Below are positions 23,401-33,488 of a stretch of DNA of 64,000 nt, piece after piece. The notes under the pieces are model-generated. The model saw only the letters and a program-made list of their open reading frames with translations, was not told where the DNA came from and did no database searches. A program made the translations under genes and the position numbers. Source of the stretch: Rhizophagus clarus (taxonomy: Eukaryota; Glomeromycota; Glomeromycetes; Glomerales; Glomeraceae); contig BLAL01000086.1 in the NCBI GenBank assembly GCA_015698045.1, positions 661,573-725,572 of the forward strand, in the 5' to 3' direction. Positions within the stretch are counted from its first letter, which is position 1. Each line of letters begins with the position of its first letter.

Positions 23401-24005
23401 CTTCTTGCAACATATTTATTTTTAACAGGTAACCATTAACGTCAATTATTTATCATATAGTAACTTATAATAACGCATAAACTTATTTAACAAATGATTT
23501 ATGATTTTAGGAAATCAAAATTCATTCTCACCTTGGACACCAAAATTATCAACTGAATATACGACATTATTCGCTTTAATGGCAGTATTTTCATTCATAG
23601 TCGTTATATATTTAATGAATTTATTCATTGGTCTACTTAATATGGAGATTGAAAATAATAATAGTAGAGCCGAGTATTTAGCACAAAAAGCAGAAGCAAT
23701 AGCAGAAATTGAACTTTTTTATCTATTACCTCATCAAAGACGTCGGAGATCTTGGTTTCCCGAAGTAATGTAAGTATTTTATTTATTTATTTTTTTTTTT
23801 AAAAAAAAAAATGCAAATATTTTTAAATTGATAATAACTTTTTTTTTTGTTTAGTTATTATCATGTAGATGTTGAAAAAGCTCGAATATATATTAAAGAA
23901 TCAATCAATAAAGGTGAATGGAAAAGGGATGATTGGCCTGAAATGAAACATAAAATTTTAAAGCTTCTTAGCATAGAAGATGTTATTATAGATCAGGCGG
24001 TTTAA
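20460..24005 (+). CDS. TRP-like ion channel with N-terminal beta-propeller-like region
   Basis: Exons 20460-22905, 22979-23428, 23511-23769 and 23855-24005 join in frame through GT-AG introns, giving 1101 residues with no interruption. Residues 1-330 (SLSLDGEYVVTYSYNDTSIEG, HLFHWDLKTFQLKFNYSLG) have the repeat pattern of a WD40-like propeller. A charged middle follows. The C-terminal third is an ion-transport domain: membrane segments at CFIWLIFMVFLVCFTIAS, FAFGIFHLFFEL, ILSVSCLLLDIRFLLFF, VFSFLVVLAIIILSFAHAFF and FALMAVFSFIVVIYLMNLFI. A pore-type loop (SYSTSLLATYLFLTG) lies between the last two, and a cytosolic helix (LAQKAEAIAEIEL) follows. This fits a cation channel in a cell or organelle membrane. 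The family is expanded in Glomeromycotina as I recall. Ion selectivity cannot be read from the sequence. Confidence 0.85.
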
Positions 24006-25452
24006 CTTTTTTTATATTTGTTATGACTTTTATATGCTATTTCGGGATTGATAAGGCAATGACATAATATACTTTCGCGTGATCAAAAATATCGCGGGAA
24101 GTAGACTCTTAATATATGTCACTGCCCGATGCACAAAACCGGTAACCCCAAGTAAGGAAAAGTAAATTATTCCAATTTTAATCATAAAAATAAGTTTATT
24201 TATACGTTTTTAGCTTATTTTATTTATTTATTTTTTTATTGAAATATTGTAACATACAGCTGTTATAATAAAAGTGCGTCTCAATATTTCAAATTCACAA
24301 ATTTGATATAAATTTAATATAATGGACCATTCTTACATGTTGTTGTAGAATTGCCTTTGAATAAACTTGATTTAACGTACTTTATAAATGTTACAGATGT
24401 TGGTATCTTGCATATCGAAACCATGAAATGGTACTTATTTTCCTTGAACATATGATATTTTGTAAGAAATTTCAATTTTAGGTATATTTTGTCTTCTTTC
24501 AGAACCGTAGATTGGCAATAGTTGATACCTTTTAAATATCATCAAGGCTAATTTCTCCATGTCACGTCATAATAATTCATTTCGCATTTCTTGGGCCGAC
24601 ATTTTTTGTCCAGGGTCAACCATTCCTGTATGAAACATACAATTCTTTTCACTTGTGACCTAACCTTTTGATTCTCTTTTAGAGCCCACCTTTTGTTAAA
24701 TAATCATGACTAATGAACAATTTGAGAGTGTTGGTAATATTTACAACTTAAAAATTATTTACTAAAAGCGAACGTATTTGTTGGTGGATTGGTTGGATCA
24801 ATAATCTCTGTGTTCATTTCATTAGTTATCATCAATAATATTATCATACCCAAATAACCCAACTATCATATGATCAGAAATTACTTACTGATTCATCATT
24901 GTCCTTTGATTTCAGTATCATAATATAACAAATGTTGAATTAGAATTTTTCTTATTTCAAAGACAGTTTAGAAACTGTACATGTTTGAGTCAATCAAAGG
25001 TTGGTTTGGCTTTGTATGTTAAGTACCTAAGTTTGCTTGATAGAATTCATTCTTTAGCAATTTTTTTATTTTAATAAGCAAAAATTTATTCCAAAAACCA
25101 AACCCAGGAGGAGCTCTTCCATAAATATATCCTACATCATCAGTTTCATTCAGCAAGCCATTCTGACCAATTTGTAATTCCTTGCATAGTACCCAATGTA
25201 CTTTTACGATCTATATACAGTATATGATTAAAGTATGTAATTTTTTGAAATTTTGACTATATAGTAAATCAAATAAATCACAAACCTTGAGAATGGTTAG
25301 GTTGATTGTGCTACATGAGTACCGCTGGACCTTTCAATATTTCACCAGAAGTAATATTATACCTTATATCTTACATATATCTTTGCATTGGTTGCGTGAG
25401 TTATCTTATAGATAAATGGTCAATATATAGCAATTCTTTCACAAATTATATA
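24006..25452. other. Intergenic with possible highly decayed minus-strand coding DNA
   Basis: The minus strand around 24530-24660 reads as short frame pieces (HTGMVDPGQKMSAQEMRNEL, then a stop) with coding-like composition, and another piece near 24800 reads TEIIDPTNPPTNTFAF. No frame exceeds a few dozen codons and I cannot name a family. No other gene is seen. Confidence 0.3.
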
Positions 25453-25480
25453 CAGTCGCCACTGGTTATACCGAACTCAA
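25453..25480 (-). repeat. pogo-type terminal inverted repeat (3' end of transposase element)
   Basis: CAGTCGCCACTGGTTATACC directly follows TA. The form CAGT...GGTTATACCGAAC is typical of pogo/Tigger termini. It lies 160 bp beyond the transposase stop codon on the correct side. The matching 5' terminus was not found, consistent with loss of that end. Confidence 0.6.
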
Positions 25481-25641
25481 TGTTCCAGTGATTTTTGTTC
25501 GGTATAGAATGAGTTTGCTATATAGCACCTATACTGTATACTGAACAGTTCGTTATATAAATTCTGACCAATAATATAATAAGCACGTGATTTATTTAAA
25601 TGTATTATATTACGTATTACAGTATATTATTATTATTTAAA

Positions 25642-26726
25642 CTATACTACATTATTATCAACTATATAATCATGAAAATTGTGAAGATTAAGTTGTTTAA
25701 GATTCTTTACAAGATGTAATTTAACACGTTTATGCAATCCTTTTAAAATTCTTAATTTATCATTTACCTCACCAAATTCTGGCTCTTGTTCATACAAAAA
25801 TCTTATCATATTATCCACGGACTTTTCTGCTTCTTTCAAACTAACTTTTTCCAAAATAGGCACAAACTCATCATCATTTATTACCATCTCTTCTTCTTTA
25901 TCTGCATTTAATATGGCATCAATAATTTCATCATCAGTAAGTACACCTTCCGCTGCCATTTCATCTTTAATATTAATATATTCTTGCGCATCAAGGTGGT
26001 CACCTTCTGGAAGAAGAGCAATTAATCTTTCAAGTTCTGCTTCTTCTTCTTCTTCAAAACTAAAAAAAAAAAATAAATATTAAAAACTATTCAAATTAAA
26101 TATTAATATTTAATACATACTCATCAAGAATTGAATCATCATCTTCAATCTCATTATTTAGTAGTAAGATTCCAGTTTTTTTCCAACAATTTGAAATCAT
26201 TTGTGAGGATATTATTGACCATGCTTCAGCTGAATTCTGAAAAGCTTTGAAAATATTATAATCAGCAAGCACTTCAACTAGATCATCTTGTACATTATCA
26301 TATGCATCAATTTGATTTTGAATAAAAAGACGCTTATAGTAACATTTAAATGAATGAATTATCCCGGCATCACATGGTTGAAGTGCAGTAGTAGTATTTG
26401 AGGAAAGAAATTTTACCTCAACACTGTCTAATTTTTCTCGAGTTTCATCTAAAATAAGATGAACTGGTGCATTATCAATTAAAAGAACAATCCTTCGTCC
26501 CCTTCGTTTCATCTTCTCATTAAGTTTAAGAAGGATGTCATTAAAGATACTAACTTGCATCCATGCTTTCTTGTTCCAATAATAATAGACAGGAAGATTT
26601 TTATAATTAAGATTTTTCATGGCACGAGGAGTTTTATGTTTATGGATAAAAGTAAGAGCCATTTTTTCAGTTCGGGTTTTAATACCCTAATTCCAAAAGT
26701 CTGGTCGTGTTTTTCGCCTGGCAACA
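25642..26726 (-). pseudogene. pogo/Tigger-like DDE transposase, 5' end missing
   Basis: Exon 26662-26121 reads FIHKHKTPRAMKNLNYKNLP, YYWNKKAWMQ and then LLIDNAPVH (second catalytic Asp). It continues with TALQPCDAGIIHSFK (third Asp, the DDD form of pogo enzymes) and AWSIISSQMISNCWKKTGIL. An intron at 26060-26120 leads to exon 26059-25642, an acidic tail (FEEEEEAELERL, LTDDEIIDAILNAD). Upstream, 26726-26686 is the last copy of a 41-nt exon (LPGEKHDQTFGI). Everything before it, the CENP-B/HTH DNA-binding domain and the first catalytic Asp, is absent, and the link from the 41-nt exon to the main exon is out of frame. It cannot encode a complete transposase. Confidence 0.8.
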
Positions 26727-28510
26727 CTACAAAAAATAAAAAAAAAATAATTAATTTGTTAAAAAAAATACCGAAAAACACTTCCCCCACCTTTTCTTAC
26801 CTTAATTCCAAAAGTCCAGTCGTGCTTTTCGTCTGGCAACACTACAAAAAATAAAAAAAAAATCAATACTTAATTAATTAAAAAAAAACAATGAAACACC
26901 TCCCCCAACCCTCCCTTACCTTAATTCCAAAAGTCTGATCATGCTTTTCGTCTGGCAACACTACAAAAAATAAAAAAAAAACAATTAATTAGTTAAAAAA
27001 AATACCGAAAAACACTTCCCCCACCCTCCCTTACCTTAATTTCAAAAGTCCAGTCATGCTTTTCGTCTGGCAACACTACAAAAAAATAAAAAAAAAGGTT
27101 AATACTTAATTAATTAAAAAAAAACAACGAAACACCTCCCCCAACCCTCCCTTACCTTAATTCCAAAAGTCCAGTCGTGCATTTCGTCTGGCAATACTAC
27201 AAAAAAATAAAAAAAAAATTAATTAAATAGTTAAAAAAAACACCGAAAAACACTTCCCCACCCTCCCTTACCTTAATTCCAAAAGTCCGGTCATGCTTTT
27301 TGTCTGGCAACATTACAAAAAAATAAAAAAAAACAATTAATTAGTTAAAAAAAATACCAAAAAACACTTCCCCTACCCTCCCTTACCTTAATTCCAAAAG
27401 TCCAGTCATGCTTTTCGTCTGGCAACACTATAAAAAAATAAAAAAAAGGTTAATACTTAATTAATTAAAAAAAAATAACGAAACACCTCCCCCAACCCTT
27501 TCTTACCTTAATTCCAAAAGTCCAGTCGTGCTTTTCGTCTGGCAATACTACAAAAAGTAAAAAAAAAAGTTAATACTTAATTAATTAAAAAAAAACAATG
27601 AAACACCTTCCCCAACCCCTTCCTTACCTTAATTCCAAAAGTCCAGTCATGCATTTTATCCGGCAACACTACAAAAAAATAAAAAAAAAATAATTAATTA
27701 AATAGTTAAAAAAAACACTGAAAAACACTTCCCCACCCTCCCTTACCATAATTCCAAAAGTCCGGTCATGCTTTTCATCTGGCAATACTACAAAAAGTAA
27801 AAAAAAGTTAATACTTAAATTAATTAAAAAAAACAACGAAACACCTCTCCCAACCCCTCCTTTACCTTAATTCCAAAAGTCCGGTCGTGCCTTTCGTCTG
27901 GCAACACTACAAAAAATAAAAATAAAAAATAATTAATTAATTAGTTAAAAAAAACACCAAAAAACACTTCTCACCCTCTCTTACCTTAATTCCAAAAGTC
28001 TGGTCGTGCTTTTCGTCTGACAACACTACAAAAAGTAAAAAAAAAGTTAATACTTAATTAATTAAAAAAAAATAACGAAACACCTCCCCCAACCCATCCC
28101 TTACCTTAATTCCAAAAGTCCGGTCATGCATTTCATCTGGCAACACTACAAAAAAATAAAAAAAAAATAATTAATTAAATAGTTAAAAAAAACACCGAAA
28201 AACACTTTCCCACCCTCCCTTACCTTAATTCCAAAAGTCCGGTCATGTTTTTCATCTGGCAACACTACTACAAAAAGTAAAAAAAAGTTAATACTTAAAT
28301 TAATTAAAAAAAAATAACGAAACACCTCCCCCAACCCCTCCCTTACCTTAATTCCAAAAGTCCAGTCGTGCCTTTCGTCTGACAACACTACAAAAAATAA
28401 AATAAAAAATAATTAATTAATTAGTTAAAAAAATACCGAAAAACACTTCCTACCCTCCCTTACCTTAATTCTAAAAGTCCAGTCGTGCTTTTCGTCTGGC
28501 AACACTACAA
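26686..28510 (-). repeat. Tandem exon-plus-intron array, 16 copies, period about 119 bp
   Basis: Read on the minus strand, each unit is a T-rich tract ending TTTGTAG, then a 41-nt exon-like block encoding LPDEKHDRTFGIK, then GTAAGGGAGG and a roughly 75-bp AT-rich intron-like spacer. Acceptor, coding block and donor are retained in nearly all copies, with scattered substitutions. Spacers alternate between two types (one with CCGAAAAACAC, one with CGAAACACC), so the ancestral unit may have been a dimer. Because 41 is not a multiple of 3, including more than one copy changes frame. Confidence 0.9.
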
Positions 28511-28613
28511 AATAAACTGATAAATGATTAAAAAAAAGATCAGATATTCGGATTATCTGATTAGATCGGCAAGTCATATGACCCTGCCTTTATACATTTG
28601 TGAGTTATCTTAG

Positions 28614-28629
28614 TATTGTTCAGAGTCCT
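28614..28629 (-). repeat. AGGACCCC-family terminus (truncated element)
   Basis: TATTGTTCAGAGTCCT is the reverse complement of AGGACTCTGAACAATA and is followed by GTAATTAT. This corresponds to the left end of the complete element at 38519-40858. Its other end is missing, replaced by the pogo transposase body. Confidence 0.7.
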
Positions 28630-28908
28630 GTAATTATGTTTAACCAGGTCATGTATATTTAATTCGATTTGATTTGGATTTGATTTGGATTTGTTAGATT
28701 TGATTCAAATTTGATTGAATTAGTTTAAGCTAATTTGAATTTGATTTGAAATTGAATCAAATCTTTTTTTTTTAATTTGGATTTGAACTCAAATCTTGTT
28801 TTGAAGTTTGGATTTGATTTGCAAATCAAAATTATCAAATCGAATCAAATCAAACTTCAAATCAAATCCAAATTAATTTGATTTGATCAAATCGTTTGCA
28901 GAATACTA

Positions 28909-30330
28909 GATACAAATACCTAGGTAAAGAGACAATTTCATATGCGCCAATTTGAGGAATTTGCCGATCATCAATTACTATGTGGCGCAGTACCGATTAA
29001 AATCGATCAAAACTGTCCCTACATAAGAAAAAATAAGCCAAAAAATACTTAAAAAAACTTTTAAGACCTTTTCCAAAAAAATTTACCTCTTTAACCTGAA
29101 ACCAGTAGAAGAAATTTCTAAAAAAAGGAATAAAAATATTATAAAATTAGTTTATTTAAAAAAAAAAGTAAGAATAAGCACCAGAATAATGATTTAACGA
29201 AAAAAAATTGATTGAAAAATAATTAATAACGAATATCAAATAGATTTTAACTAAATAAACTAATCAATATATAATTTAAATTCACTAAAACATCGTTATT
29301 AATCTTAGAATTATTTATTTATTGAAAGATTATTTTTGAATAATTTTGCTGCCTAAATAAATTTTTTTTTATAAACTATTGAAAAAAAAATAAAAAAATA
29401 GCTCCAAGTTATATTTAATGTAAAATAACTACTAATATACTTGCCAAAATTCTCAACTTACATAATGTAAAAACTGGTGGAAAAGTTTGATGGGGAAGTT
29501 GATGGGGAGTTTAATATGGAGTTTACGAAAGAAAAAAATTTTTTAACGCTACTTTTGTTGAAGTAATTTCTCGATATTTGTGTCATATGATCATGTAGCA
29601 CAAGAGTGATCCTTTTTGTGAAACTTATTTAACTTAATTTTTATCTAATTATCATCAAATTCCTTAATTTAGGCTAATTTTGTTAATTCCAAAAATCGGC
29701 GGATATGTTATTACCGAAAAAAACAGTTAAAAAAAATCATTACTAAGACGAGCTTTGGTTTTTTAACCAAGAAGAAGAAACTGAAAATTGCGTTTTTATT
29801 ATCTGTTGATATTTTTCATCAATAACAAAAAAATAGTTCTAGTGAAATGCTTCAATATAAAACCAAGATTATCTGCAACGAGCGGTATCTTGACATGAAT
29901 ATTTGAATGAGTATCACGCAATATTTTAATGTATTAGTATTTAGTTACATGGCATTGATCTTATCCGGATCAATTTTTCAGGTCAGCATCTCGAAATCAT
30001 CCAAGATTGTTGAATCTTTCATATCTGCAAACTCTTCAGTTATTTTTGAGAAAAACTGCTGCAGGTCTCAGGATTATATTTTCATTAACTTCTAATTAAA
30101 CTATCGTTTCTTAATTAAAGAAACACTGAATTGTGCTTGTTTACTACAAAGATCATTTTTATCACATGAAAAGAATCATAAAACGCGGTAATAAATTCAA
30201 ATTATGAGTAAGATAAATAATATGGTTCTATCAACTTTACCAATAAGATATTTAGGCAAAGTCATCATCTTGATCATTATTGGCTTTATGAACAAAACAA
30301 TATCATCAGGAAATTTTATAGGGCGAAAAA
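28909..30330. other. AT-rich DNA between nested elements
   Basis: No gene is supported. A 62-codon ORF at 29907-30095 has no recognisable feature. Lysine/asparagine-type AT-rich words dominate. Confidence 0.4.
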
Positions 30331-30334
30331 TTGC

Positions 30335-30915
30335 GTAAGTTTACGATTTTGTAAGTTTACGAAAGTTTATGGCATAATATTTCGAAAAATTTCGAAATAT
30401 TACATAAGTTTACAATTTCATAAGATTTATGTGATATTACAGTCAAAATATTACACAAGTTTTCAATATCGTAAGATTTACGCAATATTACGGTCAAAAT
30501 ATTATGCAAGTTTTTAATATCGTAAGATTTACGCAATATTACGGTCAAAATATTTCAAAAATTTACGAGACTGTAAACCTGCGCAATATTACGGTCAAAA
30601 TATTTTAAAAATTTACGAGACTGTAAACCTGCGTAATATTACAGTTGAAATATTTCAAAAATTTACGAAACTGTAAACCTGCGTAATATTACGGTCAAAA
30701 TATTCTGCAAATTTACGAAACTGTAAATCTGCGTAATATTACAGTTGAAATATTTCGAAAATTTACGAGACTGTAAACCTGCGTAATATTACGGTTGAAA
30801 TATTTCGAAAATTTACGAGACTGTAAACCTACGTAATATTATGGTTAAAATATTTCGAAAATTTATGAGACTGTAAACCTGCGTATTATTACGGTTAAAA
30901 TATTTCAAAAATTTA
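30335..30915. repeat. Tandem array, period 50 bp, about 11 copies
   Basis: The unit ACCTGCGTAATATTACGGTT-GAAATATTTCGAAAATTTACGAGACTGTAA recurs at exact 50-bp steps (for example 30631, 30681, 30731, 30781), with earlier copies more diverged. The unit contains palindromic GTAATATTAC and AATATTTCGAAAATTT words. Confidence 0.85.
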
Positions 30916-31145
30916 ATATTACTATTCGATCGTTAAAGCTGCGTATGCAGTAGAACGTATACAAGGGGCATGTGATACTATTGAATAATCAAAAATAATA
31001 TAAACACCTTTTCTTTTATATAAACACCTTTTTTTTTAAGTTTGGGAAAACAAATTTATTTTTATTTACGAATTTTTTATCATTTACAATTTTTATATTA
31101 AAATTAAAGTAAATTCTAATTTTTATTATAACTTAATAAAAAAAT
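30916..31145. other. AT-rich spacer
   Basis: A short direct repeat of AAACACCTTTTTTTTTA near 31010-31040 is visible. No gene is seen. Confidence 0.35.
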
Positions 31146-31149
31146 ACAC

Positions 31150-31270
31150 ATTTGATACTTGTTCGCTACTATTTTATAAAATAGTACTCAGGCTGTACAG
31201 CGTGGACGTCAGTATCAGTCACAGCCCAAAAAAAACGTGAGTCTCCAGCCGATATTTGGTACGGACTGGG
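31150..31270 (-). mobile_element. SINE-like repeat, copy 1
   Basis: This block (TTGTTCGCTACTA...TAGTACTCAGGCTG...GGACGTC.GTA...CAGCCCAAAAAAAA) aligns along about 90 bp with 42860-42940. Both end, on the minus strand, in sequence preceded by a run of T. The dispersed, conserved, non-coding character suggests a short retroelement. Copy 2 shows an A-box-like motif. Confidence 0.35.
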
Positions 31271-31740
31271 CCTAGCTACTCACTTAATAAATAAAAAAAT
31301 AAAAATAATTATCTTCTACGATACGTAAGTAAGTTTCTCCTTCTCCTACAATCATCACTCGTGACTAAAATTGATCAAATTTATCAAATTTAAAACATGA
31401 ACGTAAATATTAATTATAAATTTTATTATAGTATAATTACCTGGCTTCTCCCAAAATCTCGTTCTAAATTCGCGATAATATCTTTGGCTGGTACGCGTCC
31501 ACAGCCGCCGTCCAGGGTTACCATTACGATAAAGGACATACTTTACTGAAATATTCAAATCTAAAATAATATCTTAACAACATCATTATGAGATCTTGAC
31601 GATTTCATGACGATATTCTAAAATGATAACGTATTGATATAGTTACGACTCTCTTAACGATAACATAATAATACTGTGACGATACAGTAAACAATAACAA
31701 AACAATATCTTATTGACACTAAGATAGCATCGTTTTGTTA
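31271..31740. other. Non-coding, GATATCGT-rich sequence
   Basis: Words of the type ACGATAT and GATAACG are frequent and lead into the tandem repeat at 31741. No gene was recognised. Confidence 0.35.
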
Positions 31741-31925
31741 CCAACACGATATCGTCACAGTATTAATTACATTATAACTGTGCCAGCATGTTATCATTTA
31801 AAGATCGTTATAAAGCCAGTACGATATCGTCGCAGTATTAATTACATTATAACTGTGCCAGCATTTTATCATTTAAAGATCGCTATGAAGCCGGTACGAT
31901 ATCGTCGCAGTTATCATTAAAAGAT
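31741..31925. repeat. Tandem repeat, period 75 bp, about 2.4 copies
   Basis: ACGATATCGTC.CAGTATTAATTACATTATAACTGTGCCAGCAT..TATCATTTAAAGATCG repeats at 31746, 31821 and 31896. The GATATC palindrome at the core is also a feature of the repeats at 49.9-50.3 kb. Confidence 0.8.
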
Positions 31926-32447
31926 TGGCATGAGGCCAATATGTTCCCATATCGATGTCATTAAGATATAGTATACTAACTAGTAGAAAACTGAACAATT
32001 ATATCTTAACGATATTTAAATGTTATCGGCTTGGTATTATGATTTTATCAATTTAATTATTAATAATCAAAATTTTACTTATTACATATCTGATAGATAT
32101 TAATTTAATTACTAGTATTAAATAAATAATTACAATTTAGCAGTGAAGTTACTAGTTTGTTTGAACTTTATTTCCAGAAACTTATTAAGTACATTAATAT
32201 TCTACAAAATAAAACAACATAATTCACCAATAATACTATTCAGTTTGTTCCATACCTCTCTAAGCGACTTCATCTCCAGAATATTTACTCAGTGACATCG
32301 AAATATTTCTTCTGTAAACGAAGCATAATGTTACACTTATTTAATAATACCATTCAGCTTTTAAGAAATACATGATTAATAATAATATCATACTTACTGA
32401 AAACAAGATGCAACAGTTGCAGACACAAGTGCGCATAAGAAAGCCGT
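31926..32447. other. Intergenic, nothing recognised
   Basis: AT-rich DNA without frames or repeats that I can support. Confidence 0.35.
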
Positions 32448-32760
32448 TTTAACACATAAATCTATGATGGTTTCTGAGCCATTCCATCCTTCTACTTCAA
32501 ACCTCTCTGTTTTGGTCGCAGAATGTAGAAAATCACGTTCGCAATCTTTCCTATTAACGAGGCAAGTTTTCATACGAGAGAATTTTGAGTTGTTTCGCTT
32601 TCTGACATTCCCTCACTAAGCTCTTTATTTTGTGTATTAGCAATTTGAGTGTCATTGCCTTTGAATAGATTTGAAACCCTAAGTAATCGATCACCCGTGC
32701 CAGAGTTGGATAAGATTTGTTTTCATTTATTGTAAACATGCCATGGTCTACTAACAATTT
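32448..32760 (-). pseudogene. DIRS-like reverse transcriptase fragment
   Basis: Minus-strand ORF 32757-32554 reads ARVIDYLGFQIYSKAMTLKL, then HKIKSLVRECQKAKQ. It resembles the distal part of a reverse transcriptase, where YLGF and a MTLxLP-like stretch precede a helix. After a frameshift near 32570 it continues as KNLASLIGKIANVIFYILRP, which matches the start of the connection/RNase H region in DIRS-type elements. I see no catalytic YxDD motif, LTRs or tyrosine recombinase, so this is a scrap. DIRS rather than Ty3 is judged from the ASLIGK phrase only. Confidence 0.5.
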
Positions 32761-32859
32761 TACGATAATCGAAGGATAATTTATTATCTCGACATCTAGC
32801 TAGCGATTGCTCAACAAGTCATTAGACATAATGAAAAAAAAAAAAAAAAAAAATAAGGA

Positions 32860-33010
32860 AAATGGCAGTTTCGCGAAAACTTACCATTTTTAATTTCCAG
32901 TACCCAGTACTCCTAATCAATATCCTAAAAAGAATTAATAAAAGAAATGTTAGACCTAAAAAAAGTACCTAAAAAAATAATAAGAAACGTAAGGAAACTT
33001 CCTATAAGTT
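32860..33010 (-). repeat. Micro-exon-like unit with GTAAGTTTTCGCGAAAC donor hairpin
   Basis: On the minus strand a T-rich tract ending TTTTTAG is followed by about 40 nt (GATATTGATTAGGAGTACTG...AAAATG) and then GTAAGTTTTCGCGAAAC. Its donor hairpin resembles units of the array at 48.95-49.86 kb. Confidence 0.45.
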
Positions 33011-33488
33011 AAAAACTAACATTCGAGTTTTGTTTTATACCTCCAACTCATCAAAATACTGAAAAAAAAGTAAATGTAGTTAATAATACCGTACTTGCTG
33101 GTATATTTATTTTATTTCAAATACCATTGTGAAAAAACAGTAGTTAAATCTCAAAAAAAACTTTATTTCAAAGGTATCAAAATTTCATAAATAAATACTA
33201 ACGTTTTTACGTAAAAGGAGTATCTAACGGAAAAGAGAGGAGTGTGATGGTTTTTATCAGTAAAACAAAAAACAAAAAATAAAGGTTTTTATTGGTTGAT
33301 CAGATCGAGATCGTCACGATGTCATCACGATATGAAAAATCGCTAAATGCATTGATTTTAAATAACAATTACTACCACCAATAATTTCATCCTAATTACA
33401 AATATAAATATAACACCAATAAGTTCTTCATATAATAGAAGTCCTAATTATAAAGTTATATAGCAGTAAAAAAAAAATTATTTTTTAT
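33011..33488. other. 3' flank of the Plavaka-related gene
   Basis: AT-rich sequence with no frame. It follows the stop codon of the minus-strand gene. Confidence 0.35.

Larger units (their letters stand above)
26668..28908 (-). repeat. Left arm of a 2.2-2.3 kb inverted repeat
   Basis: Outer border GTTTTAATACCC (near 26672), a 16-unit array (26686-28510), an AGGACCCC-type terminus (28614-28629) and a GATTTGATTT-rich stretch ending at a degenerate hAT-like terminus (28897-28908). The same features occur in reverse order at 38240-40580. The two arms enclose 9.3 kb. Confidence 0.85.

Noticed and set aside
24400-24860. Possible minus-strand gene (pieces HTGMVDPGQKMSAQEM..., TEIIDPTNPPTNTF)
   Set aside because: The pieces are short, in different frames and broken by stops, and I could not tie them to a family with confidence.
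30335-30915. CRISPR-like appearance of a regular array
   Set aside because: The units are contiguous 50-bp tandem copies with no unique spacers, in a eukaryotic, transposon-rich context.
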